A program made the position numbers and the translations under genes. The notes under the pieces are model-generated. The model made no database searches. It was not told the origin of the DNA and saw only the letters and a program-made list of their open reading frames with translations. DNA of 6,688 nucleotides, from the NCBI GenBank assembly GCA_003516955.1, contig DPBN01000188.1, forward strand, positions 1 to 6,688. The letters are read 5' to 3'. The stretch is from Armatimonadota bacterium. Its GTDB lineage: Bacteria; Armatimonadota; Fimbriimonadia; Fimbriimonadales; Fimbriimonadaceae. Below are positions 1-5,726 of this stretch, piece after piece. Position 1 is the stretch's first letter. Every line of letters starts with the position of its first letter.

Positions 1-186
1 GGCCAGGGCGCGGGCGATCGCGAGGTCCTCCGCCCTCAGGCCCGGGCGCGGCATTCCGCCCCGCACCCCCTCGATGCGCACCGGCTGCTGGGTGAGGGCC
101 GAAAGGGCCAGCGCCGTGCGGACCAAGGTCGGGCCGCCCTCTCCGTATGAGCCGTCCAGGACAACGGGGGCGGCGGGCGGCCTCAT
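1..186 (-). CDS. rtcA: RNA 3'-terminal phosphate cyclase (RtcA) family, 3' end outside window
   Basis: RtcA-type enzymes use ATP to turn an RNA 3'-phosphate into a 2',3'-cyclic phosphate. Only the first 62 residues are present; the frame runs open past position 1. They show the family N-terminus: VVLDGSYGEGGPTLVRTALA (8-27), then ALTQQPVRIEGVRGG (30-44), then RPGLRAEDLAIARALA (47-62). These correspond to 'DGsxGEGGGQiLRtALALS', 'tGkPvrI..iRa' and 'kPGLrpQHLtavkAla' of RtcA. Glu16, Arg23 and Arg42 are kept. The usual GGGQ is GGPT, the second Arg of 'IRAgR' is Met45, and the usual Gln-His is Glu53-Asp54, so this is a divergent member whose activity cannot be assumed. The nucleophilic His lies in the missing C-terminal part. 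ATG at 186 is preceded by GAAGG and overlaps the upstream TGA (TGATG); a GTG one codon earlier is also possible. The symbol is given for the family, not for proven function. Confidence 0.87.
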   Translation of the reverse strand, partial: MRPPAAPVVLDGSYGEGGPTLVRTALALSALTQQPVRIEGVRGGMPRPGLRAEDLAIARALA

Positions 187-1271
187 CACACCTTCGCCTT
201 GAAGATCAGGTACTCAACGGCCTTCAGCGAATAGGCCAAGGCGACGATGATCAGGCACGCCAAAAGCAGAGCCTGAACCACGAACGGCACCTGCTCGGTG
301 AGCATCCTCTGGCCCTCGCGGTACGTCGCGATGCCGATCACCTCGTCCAGCTTGCGGATCAGGCCCTCCACGCCCTGCAGCATCGACCGATGCCACAGCG
401 CGACCGCCCCGCCGTAGGCCGCGAACAGCAGCGGCACGGCGAGCCGGTACTTGTGCTTCTGGCGCTCGTTGTAGATGACGCAGGACCGGCAGCGCTCCGC
501 CTTGGCCTCGGCCGAGAGCTTCTGGTTGTAGGGGATGAGCCGGAACGCCTCCTCCTGGTTCTTCGGGGCGGGGCGACCCTCCATCGCGCCGCGGATCACG
601 TCCTCCTCGCACATGCAGCCCACGCGCTCGCGCCAGCACGTCGTCTGCGCGTGGTAGATCGGGCAACGCTCGCGCACGAATTTCCGGCAGTACGGCAGCT
701 GCCAGCACTTGCCAAGGAAGACGTTCTGGAAGTCGACCTCCTTGCCGACGTTGCGGCCGTACCGCAAGGCGTCCGCCTTGGCGCCGTACACCGCGCGCAG
801 ACGCATCCTTTGGGCCACGTCCAGGACGATCACCGCGATCGCGACCAGACCGAGGAACGTTCCGGCGTTCTGGATGGCACCGAGCGACGCTCGGGAAACG
901 ACCGCCGCCACCCCGGCGTCCCCCGCCACCATCGGCACGATCAGCGGGGCGAAGTACAGGGCCGCCGCGGCGATCAGCAGGAGCGCGCCGAGGATCTCCT
1001 CGCCCCAGAACAGGTACGCCGCGCCGACCCCGACCGACAGCACGCCGGCCGCCAGCACCTTGCGCAGGATCTCGACGTTGGCGGCCGCCCGATCGGGACT
1101 CGCGTCGCCGTTCGGCGAGGCGAACAGCAAGAACGTGTAGACGAGCAGTCCGACCGAAACGAGCGAAGCGAGGATCCCGCCCCAGAAGACGAACCGGGCC
1201 ACGCCCTCCAGAAACTGGAAAAACGTCTCCTCAGCCCGAAGACCGTCGCCCGACGGCGGCCGCTTGCTCAT
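186..1271 (-). CDS. six-span membrane protein with cytoplasmic eight-cysteine CW-type module
   Basis: I do not recognise a named family for the whole protein. The 361 residues have predicted membrane spans near 25-50, 70-90, 92-117, 132-152, 277-293 and 329-350. Between spans 4 and 5 lies a basic soluble segment (153-276) with all but one of the protein's cysteines: C189, C195, C203, C212, C219, C221, C261 and C264. Two are followed by Trp (C189-W, C212-W) and C203 by Pro-Ile-Tyr. The order CW-x4-C-x7-CPIY-x6-CW-x5-GCMC closely resembles the 'CWExxxC...CPAY...CW...C' metal-binding 'two-CW' motif of some bacterial proteins; CRSC at 261-264 could add ligands. I infer zinc or iron-sulphur binding. 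Arg/Lys distribution (RMRLRA after span 4, RQKHKYR before span 5) puts the module in the cytoplasm. The ATG is fixed by TAGGGTGA overlapping the efp stop. Its TGA overlaps the next ATG (TGATG), so it is coupled to the RtcA-like gene. Confidence 0.9.
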   Translation of the reverse strand: MSKRPPSGDGLRAEETFFQFLEGVARFVFWGGILASLVSVGLLVYTFLLFASPNGDASPDRAAANVEILRKVLAAGVLSVGVGAAYLFWGEEILGALLLIAAAALYFAPLIVPMVAGDAGVAAVVSRASLGAIQNAGTFLGLVAIAVIVLDVAQRMRLRAVYGAKADALRYGRNVGKEVDFQNVFLGKCWQLPYCRKFVRERCPIYHAQTTCWRERVGCMCEEDVIRGAMEGRPAPKNQEEAFRLIPYNQKLSAEAKAERCRSCVIYNERQKHKYRLAVPLLFAAYGGAVALWHRSMLQGVEGLIRKLDEVIGIATYREGQRMLTEQVPFVVQALLLACLIIVALAYSLKAVEYLIFKAKV

Positions 1272-1280
1272 CGGATCACC

Positions 1281-1850
1281 CTACTTCTTGACGCGCTCGA
1301 GGTAGGTGTCCGTTCGGGTGTCGACCTTGACGACGTCGCCTTCGTTGATGTGAAAGGGAACCTGGATCACGGCGCCGGTCTCCAGAGTGGCGGGCTTGGT
1401 GCTGCCGCCGCTGACCGTGTCGCCCCGGTAGCCGGGATCCGTCTGCACCACCTCGAGCTCGACGAAGGTGGGGACCTCGTAGCCGAGCACCTCGCCGTTC
1501 GCCTCGAGCACGGTCAGCTCCATGTCCTCCTTGAGGTACTTGGCGCCCTCGCCGATCTTCGAGGCCTCGACCGGCTCCTGCTCGTAGGTGTCGAGGTCCA
1601 TCAGCACGAGCTCGTCGCCCTGGCGGTACAGGAACTGCTTCTTGACGCGCTCGATGAACACGGGCTCCACGCGCTCTCCGGCGCGGAACGTCTTCTCGAT
1701 GGTCTGCCCGGTCTTGACCTTCTTGAGCCGGGTCCGCACGAAGGCTCCGCCCTTGCCGGGCTTCACGTGCTGGAACTCCACGATGGTGAACACTTCGCCA
1801 TCCAACAGGATGGCCATGCCGTTCTTGAAGTCGCTGGTATCGATTGCCAA
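1281..1850 (-). CDS. efp: translation elongation factor P
   Basis: EF-P binds between the ribosomal P and E sites and rescues ribosomes stalled on polyproline. The 189 residues match the usual 185-190. Three beta domains are readable: the KOW-like N-domain (about 1-62, IDTSDFKNGMAILLDGEVFTIV), an OB-type middle domain (about 66-125, with YLKEDMELTVLEANGEVLGYEVP) and the C-terminal OB domain (about 130-187, with DPGYRGDTVSGGSTKPATLETGAVIQVPFHINEGD). The loop tip is KPGKGGAF with Lys33 at the position that EpmA beta-lysylates in enterobacteria or that carries 5-aminopentanol in Bacillus. It is not the Arg of the EarP rhamnosylation type. No modification enzyme is encoded here, so its modification state is open. 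It starts with TTG (see the site at 1860-1864). Its TAG stop is part of TAGGGTGA, which doubles as the ribosome site of the next gene nine bases on. Confidence 0.98.
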   Translation of the reverse strand: MAIDTSDFKNGMAILLDGEVFTIVEFQHVKPGKGGAFVRTRLKKVKTGQTIEKTFRAGERVEPVFIERVKKQFLYRQGDELVLMDLDTYEQEPVEASKIGEGAKYLKEDMELTVLEANGEVLGYEVPTFVELEVVQTDPGYRGDTVSGGSTKPATLETGAVIQVPFHINEGDVVKVDTRTDTYLERVKK

Positions 1851-1859
1851 GGAACGCTT

Positions 1860-1864
1860 CTCCC
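1860..1864 (-). promoter_or_regulatory. Shine-Dalgarno site GGGAG for the efp TTG start
   Basis: GGGAG on the minus strand ends nine bases before TTG at 1850. An in-frame TAA lies ten codons upstream of that TTG and the next in-frame ATG is residue 12, inside the conserved N-terminal domain, so this site and the TTG together define the start. Confidence 0.6.
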
Positions 1865-1882
1865 GAGTTTCGGATTCGGAAG

Positions 1883-1888
1883 ATTATG
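1883..1888 (-). promoter_or_regulatory. possible -10 element (CATAAT) upstream of efp
   Basis: On the minus strand this reads CATAAT, one mismatch from TATAAT, in the 76-bp gap between the SEDS gene and efp, 32 nt before the TTG start. The hexamer 17 bp upstream is GAAGCC, which is not a -35 consensus. The AT-rich hexamer in GC-rich DNA and the gap size make a separate efp promoter plausible, not shown. Confidence 0.27.
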
Positions 1889-1926
1889 GCCGATCCGCCG
1901 CCTCCGGCTTCGGGCCGAGCCGCCGG

Positions 1927-3057
1927 CTAGAACAGCACGGGCCGCTGGCGGCGGTGGATGTTGAGCAGCAGCGCCACGCAGCTCAAGCACAGCCACAGGG
2001 CCGTGCCGCCCCGGCTGAGGAATGGCAGCCACAGCCCGACCACGGGGATCAGCTGGAGGTTCATGCTGAGGTTCACGATCGTGTGGAACGAGAGCAGACC
2101 CAGAACCCCCGCGGCGAGGATCTTGTCGTACAGCTCGTCCGCCCGGAACATGATCCACCACGCCCGGAAGAACAGCAGGCCGAACAGCGCCAGCACGAGC
2201 AGACAGCCGACGAACCCGCCCTCCTCGCCCACGACGGTGAACACGAAGTCCGTGTCCTGCTCCGGGATGTACCGCCCAGCCTTCTGCTCGCCCTTCAGGA
2301 ATCCAGCGCCGGTGAGGCCGCCGACCCCGAAGGCGATCTCGGCTCGCGAGGTCTGGAAGCGCTCGCGCTGTTCGTCGCCGCGGAGCAGGCCCTCCACGCG
2401 CCCGACCTGATACTCCTTGAACACGCCGGGAATCTTCAGCACGTAGGCGAGGCCCAGAAACGCCACCCCCAGGCCCGCCGTGGCGAAGACGAAGCGCATG
2501 GGAACTCCCGCCCCCACGCACACCGCCAGCCAGATCACGAACAGCACGATCGTCGCCCCCAGGTGGGGTTGCTTGAACACCAGCAGGATCACGGGCAGCG
2601 CGTGCAGGAACGACAGGGCGAACGTCGAGAAGCGGTGGAGCGAGTCGCGCCGGCTGTACAGGAAGTTCGCGAGCGTGATGACCAGCAGCAGCTTGGCCAT
2701 CTCGCTCGGCTGGAACTGGAACGAACCGACCTCGATCCACCGCTGCGCGCCCTTCACCCGCGAGCCGGCAACGAGCACCGCCGCGAGCAGCAGCACGTTC
2801 CCCACGTAAAGCGCCGTCCCGACCCGCCGCCAGCCGGCCGGACTCACGAGGAAAAAGACCGCGGCCGGAACCAAGCCCGTGACCAGCCACACGAGCTGCT
2901 TGGCGAAGTTCCCGCCGAACCGGCCACCCTCGATGCTGTACTGGGAGGAAAGCCCGAACAGCAACAGCCCCAGCGTCGCGCCGACGAGCCACCAGTCAAC
3001 CCGCCACGGCCGGGGCCTGGCCTCGGAGACGACCAAGGGGTTGGAGAACGAAGCCAC
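1927..3057 (-). CDS. rodA: SEDS-family peptidoglycan glycosyltransferase, RodA/FtsW type
   Basis: This integral membrane enzyme polymerises lipid II into glycan strands, working with a class B penicillin-binding protein that supplies the transpeptidase. At 376 residues with about ten hydrophobic spans it has normal RodA length. Family landmarks: GAQRWI (103-108) and FQFQPSEMAKL (113-123), FKQPHLGAT (161-169), GGLTGAGFLKG (246-256), YIPEQDTDFVFTVVGEEGGFVG (263-284, catalytic Asp270 by alignment with RodA), LPFLSRGGTAL (344-354). 'GAQRWI' leans towards RodA rather than FtsW ('GA+RWI'), but the split is not certain. Variations: Arg349 where most members have Tyr in 'SYGGS', and His165 where RodA usually has Asp in 'QPDLG'. 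The start is GTG; it is the first possible start after an in-frame TGA (the upstream gene's stop), with only a weak G-rich site before it. No partner PBP, MreB or MreC is in the window. Confidence 0.93.
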   Translation of the reverse strand: MASFSNPLVVSEARPRPWRVDWWLVGATLGLLLFGLSSQYSIEGGRFGGNFAKQLVWLVTGLVPAAVFFLVSPAGWRRVGTALYVGNVLLLAAVLVAGSRVKGAQRWIEVGSFQFQPSEMAKLLLVITLANFLYSRRDSLHRFSTFALSFLHALPVILLVFKQPHLGATIVLFVIWLAVCVGAGVPMRFVFATAGLGVAFLGLAYVLKIPGVFKEYQVGRVEGLLRGDEQRERFQTSRAEIAFGVGGLTGAGFLKGEQKAGRYIPEQDTDFVFTVVGEEGGFVGCLLVLALFGLLFFRAWWIMFRADELYDKILAAGVLGLLSFHTIVNLSMNLQLIPVVGLWLPFLSRGGTALWLCLSCVALLLNIHRRQRPVLF

Positions 3058-3078
3058 CGCCCTACCAACCCCCGAGTC

Positions 3079-3816
3079 TCACTTGCCGATCGAAACGGCC
3101 TCGACCGTCACCTTCACCGGCTCCTTCTGGCCGGCCACGAGGCGCTCGATCTCCATCTTCACGGAACCGAGGCCCTTCACGTACCACGACCGCATCTTGG
3201 CCTTCGACTTCTGGCCGTCCTCGACCAGCTCGCCGGAGCCCTCGATGAGCAGCGCGTCGAACTGCCCCGCGGGCGTCTTGACCTTCTCCACCCGCCGCAC
3301 CACGTAGGTGCTGTTGTCCTTCATCTGCCGACCCTGCAGCTTGAACTCGCTGTTGGTGGACCACTTCCTGCCAGGGGTCAGATCGTTGGGCAACTCCAGC
3401 ACGGGCTTGGGCACTTCGCCGTTGTCGAGGCTCTCGACGTACAGCCCGTCGGGCCTCAGCACGAGCGTCGCGCCTGGAAGCGGGGAGAGGCCGCCGGTCC
3501 GCTCCACGCGGAAGCGGGGCTCGCCGTTCTTGGCCTCGATCGGCTTGATCGTCTGCTCCCCCTCCAGCTTCTGCGTGCTGTTCGAGAACACCAGCGACAT
3601 CCGGATCGGCTTTTCGTTGCCGAGGCCGTAGTACTCGAAGGCGTCCTTCTTCAGCGTGTCGGGCACGGGCGCCGGCGGAGGGGTCTGCTTGGCGACGTCC
3701 ACCTGGGCGCCGGTCTGGTTTGCCTGCTGCTTGGCGGCCTCGGTGGCGGCGTCCTTCTTCGCCGCCTGGCATCCGGCGAGCGCGGCAACGATCGCGAGAA
3801 TCCACAGTCTTCTCAT
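3079..3816 (-). CDS. lipoprotein, second of a paralogous pair
   Basis: This is an envelope lipoprotein of unknown function, 245 residues. MRRLWILAIVAALAGC is a textbook signal peptide with lipobox LAGC; Cys16 would be lipidated. AGAGG at 3826-3822, five bases before the ATG, supports the start. Residues about 17-55 form a low-complexity Ala/Lys/Gln linker ending in Pro-rich TPPPAPVP, typical of a tether between lipid anchor and folded domain. The folded part follows the same order of landmarks as the preceding lipoprotein: GLYVESL (124-130), LPNDLTPGRKW (142-152), AGQFDALLIEGSG (183-195), KMRSWYVKGLGSVKMEI (207-223). I infer a tandem duplication followed by strong divergence. It ends with TGA 21 bp before, and in the same frame as, the SEDS polymerase start. 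That arrangement suggests co-expression with cell-wall synthesis, but nothing in the protein shows peptidoglycan or polymerase binding. Confidence 0.86.
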   Translation of the reverse strand: MRRLWILAIVAALAGCQAAKKDAATEAAKQQANQTGAQVDVAKQTPPPAPVPDTLKKDAFEYYGLGNEKPIRMSLVFSNSTQKLEGEQTIKPIEAKNGEPRFRVERTGGLSPLPGATLVLRPDGLYVESLDNGEVPKPVLELPNDLTPGRKWSTNSEFKLQGRQMKDNSTYVVRRVEKVKTPAGQFDALLIEGSGELVEDGQKSKAKMRSWYVKGLGSVKMEIERLVAGQKEPVKVTVEAVSIGK

Positions 3817-3829
3817 GGCTGCCTCTAGG

Positions 3830-4540
3830 TTACTTGAGCGTGTAGCTCTTCAGCCGAAGGGTCTGCGTGGCGCCGAAGTCGCCGACGGTCATCTCCATGC
3901 GCCAGCGCACCAGGCCGACCTTGGGCGCCCACCAGACCATCGAGCGCATCTTGCCCTGACCCCGCTGGCTCTGGAACGTTCCGCTCGTCTCGACGCAGAA
4001 CGCCGACATCCGGCCCATCTCGGTGTCGACCTCCTGCGGCCCCAGGATCTTGTTGTCGAGGGTTCCCGAACCGGTGCCGCCGTCCGGCATCAGTCCCTTG
4101 CCCGTCCATCGGAAGGTCCGGCCGGTGTCCACCGGGAAGAGGATGGCCGGCTGCTTCGGCTCGTAGGGCGTGCCCGCCTTGCCGCCGGCGAGCTGGTAGA
4201 TGCCGGTGCTGTCCACCAGCCACGACTGCAGCTCCTGGACCTTGTTGTCCAGCGACACCTCGACGGTAGCCTTCACCCCGTCGCCGACGTTCTCCGTGTT
4301 GGTCACTCGGAACACCACTTCGGCCGTGCGCGAGGCCGCCTGGGTGCCTTTTCGCTGCTGGTCCTCGACGGTGTAGACCCACTGGTTGCCGATCTGGAGC
4401 GGGAACAGAACCCTCTCCTCGCCGCGGGCCACCACGGCCGGCTGGACGGACTTCACGGGGGTCGGCTTGTACTCGCCGGACTGGCCGCAACCGGCCACAA
4501 CGATCGCTGCCGCGGCGCCGATGCTGACGATTCGCTTCAT
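3830..4540 (-). CDS. lipoprotein, first of a paralogous pair
   Basis: This is an envelope lipoprotein of unknown function, 236 residues. The start chosen is the ATG at 4540, preceded directly by GGGAAGGGAAG (4551-4541), because it gives a clean signal peptide: MKRIV, a hydrophobic stretch, then lipobox VAGC with Cys18 as the lipidated residue. The frame stays open upstream to 4717, but that extension is charged, overlaps the preceding gene and would bury the signal. Cys18 is followed by Gly, not Asp, so there is no inner-membrane retention signal of the enteric type. The mature part has LFPLQIGNQWVYTVE (45-59), a 'LxxGNxW' opening seen in many bacterial lipoproteins with beta-rich folds, then LVDSTGIYQL (108-117), GRTFRWTG (140-147) and KMRSMVWW (197-204). 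Several of these recur in the following gene. ATGA overlap with the gene before and a 13-bp gap to the gene after place it in an operon. Confidence 0.85.
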   Translation of the reverse strand: MKRIVSIGAAAAIVVAGCGQSGEYKPTPVKSVQPAVVARGEERVLFPLQIGNQWVYTVEDQQRKGTQAASRTAEVVFRVTNTENVGDGVKATVEVSLDNKVQELQSWLVDSTGIYQLAGGKAGTPYEPKQPAILFPVDTGRTFRWTGKGLMPDGGTGSGTLDNKILGPQEVDTEMGRMSAFCVETSGTFQSQRGQGKMRSMVWWAPKVGLVRWRMEMTVGDFGATQTLRLKSYTLK

Positions 4541-5670
4541 CTTCCCTTCCCTTTGTTGATCGTATCGACGGCTTCTTGGACGAGTTCCTCGTCCGTCAGG
4601 TTGCTGATCGTGACCTCGCTGCCGGGGATCTCCTGACGGATCCAGGGCGCGGCGATGGCCGTTCCGTTCACCACGAAGAGCAGCTGGGTGCCCCGGTGCA
4701 GCTTGCTGTACTTCCACAGCCGGCGCCGGCCCTCGTCGTTCAGCTGGATGCTGATCGTGAACAGCTCCTTCCCGTTGCCCGCCACGAACTTCGAGTAGCT
4801 TGCGGACTCCATCAGCGAGTCGTTCACCACGACCTCGACGCTGGAGAGCACCTTGCTCGGCGCCTCGGCCATCTGCTCCAGCCGCTTCGGGTCGATCAGG
4901 CGCTCGATCGACTTGCCGACGTCCTCGCGCTGGCCGGAGCCCTGCTCCAGCTCGCGCATCAGCTGGAGGTACGTCCCCTGGATCGCGGCCTGGGTCACGT
5001 CGAACTTGTCCTTGTAGAGCCGGTCGGTCAGCTGGACGCAGAACCGGGGCCGATAAGGCTGCTCCACGATGCCCGTCAGAACCCGCTCCTGGTCGGCCAC
5101 GCGCACCCTCACCTTGACCGGCAGGCGGACGACGATGCCGTTCTCGATGCTGGAGAGCCGAATCTCGGGCAGGGGTCTGCCGTCCAGGCCCACGTTCAGG
5201 TCCCGCTCCAGCTTGGTCCGCAGGGCCTGGTCGCCGTCCAGAGCCTTGCGGAGCTCCTCCGCGGTCCAGTAAACCTGCACCGTCGGCCAGTCGCGGTCGT
5301 TCCGCCGAATGTCGTTGAGGAACATCACGAAGCGGCCTAGGGGCTTCTCGTCGCCCTGCAGGATGGCGATCAGGTCGCGGGTGGAGAGCTGCTTGCGCTT
5401 GGCCTGCTCCACGGTCTCGCCGGACTCGTCCCCGCCCTCCTTGCCGTACTCCGACCCCTCGCCCTGGACCAAGCCGGCGATGCGGTTGGCGACCACGATG
5501 CGGAACCCGGCGCCGGGGTCGATGCCCAGCAGAGTGGCCTTGCCCGGCGCGAGGTTCGGAAACCGCTGCGTCAGCACCATGCGGTCGGTGACGAACTTGT
5601 AGCCGAACACGACAACCGCCGTGAGCGCGACGAATCCGATGGCGATCTTCTGAGTGGCCCGCAACCTCAC
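4537..5670 (-). CDS. membrane-anchored protein with C-terminal SecD P1-head-like domain
   Basis: The function is unknown. The 377-residue protein starts at GTG; GAGGAG at 5682-5677, six bases upstream, fixes this start. After a basic N-terminus (RLRATQK) a single hydrophobic span covers about residues 9-24, giving a signal anchor with the rest outside the membrane. Residues about 50-250 are charged and unrecognised, with an acidic Gly/Glu-rich stretch near 75-90. Residues about 302-371 resemble the head subdomain of the SecD P1 region: FTISIQLNDEGRRRL, then LLFVVNGTAIAAPWIRQEI, then VTISNLTDEELVQEAV. These match SecD's 'ftLneeGa', 'laivldgkvisaPvI' and 'itGnfTleEA' blocks in order. None of SecD's transmembrane core or the other P1 parts is visible, so this is not a SecD translocase subunit. 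Its stop overlaps the next gene's start (ATGA), implying translational coupling with a lipoprotein. The gene is secure; the domain match comes from reading motifs by eye. Confidence 0.85.
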   Translation of the reverse strand: MRLRATQKIAIGFVALTAVVVFGYKFVTDRMVLTQRFPNLAPGKATLLGIDPGAGFRIVVANRIAGLVQGEGSEYGKEGGDESGETVEQAKRKQLSTRDLIAILQGDEKPLGRFVMFLNDIRRNDRDWPTVQVYWTAEELRKALDGDQALRTKLERDLNVGLDGRPLPEIRLSSIENGIVVRLPVKVRVRVADQERVLTGIVEQPYRPRFCVQLTDRLYKDKFDVTQAAIQGTYLQLMRELEQGSGQREDVGKSIERLIDPKRLEQMAEAPSKVLSSVEVVVNDSLMESASYSKFVAGNGKELFTISIQLNDEGRRRLWKYSKLHRGTQLLFVVNGTAIAAPWIRQEIPGSEVTISNLTDEELVQEAVDTINKGKGR

Positions 5671-5676
5671 CGTTAA

Positions 5677-5682
5677 CTCCTC
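5677..5682 (-). promoter_or_regulatory. Shine-Dalgarno site GAGGAG deciding a GTG start
   Basis: On the minus strand GAGGAG lies six bases before the GTG at 5670, an ideal spacing. It supports that GTG over the next in-frame ATG (residue 31), which would remove the membrane anchor. Confidence 0.7.
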
Positions 5683-5720
5683 AACGCCCGCAAGGGGCCG
5701 ATCGCTCCCGCTGGACCCGC

Positions 5721-5726
5721 ATTTTA
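5721..5726 (-). promoter_or_regulatory. possible -10 element (TAAAAT) upstream of the SecD-head-like gene
   Basis: On the minus strand this reads TAAAAT, one mismatch from the sigma-70 consensus TATAAT, and it is a conspicuous AT-rich island in very GC-rich DNA. It sits in the 66-bp gap after the exporter stop and 50 nt upstream of the GTG start at 5670. I see no convincing -35 hexamer at 16-18 bp; the nearest candidate, TTCAAC, is 22 bp away. This is weak support for a separate promoter. Confidence 0.22.

Noticed and set aside
1904..1926. Possible hairpin after the SEDS stop (CCGGC/GCCGG or CGGCT/AGCCG arms) as a terminator.
   Set aside because: The stem is only 5 bp in either register, the loop is 8-13 nt, and no T-run follows on the minus strand, so an intrinsic terminator is not supported.
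147..1964. Long plus-strand open frame (605 codons) antisense to the cysteine membrane protein and efp.
   Set aside because: It shows the same antisense GC-bias effect: low-complexity Arg/Leu/Asp-rich translation and complete overlap with efp, which is certain.
1763..2992. 409-codon minus-strand frame overlapping the SEDS gene and the start of efp.
   Set aside because: It is a shifted frame of the SEDS gene with an Arg/Gly-rich translation and no membrane spans. The SEDS frame has full-length family motifs.
1588..3828. Very long plus-strand open frame (746 codons) antisense to efp, the SEDS gene and the second lipoprotein.
   Set aside because: It lies opposite three well-supported genes, and its translation is rich in Arg, Pro, His and Gln with no domain. 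Long antisense frames are expected in GC-rich DNA with strong third-position GC bias.
3656..4636. 326-codon plus-strand frame opposite the lipoproteins.
   Set aside because: It is antisense to two genes with clean signal peptides and Shine-Dalgarno sites; its own translation is Leu/Arg/His-rich without motifs.
4541..4717. Upstream extension of the first lipoprotein to a start at 4717.
   Set aside because: It would add 59 charged residues before the signal peptide and overlap the preceding gene by 181 bp; the ATG at 4540 has an adjacent ribosome site and an ATGA overlap.
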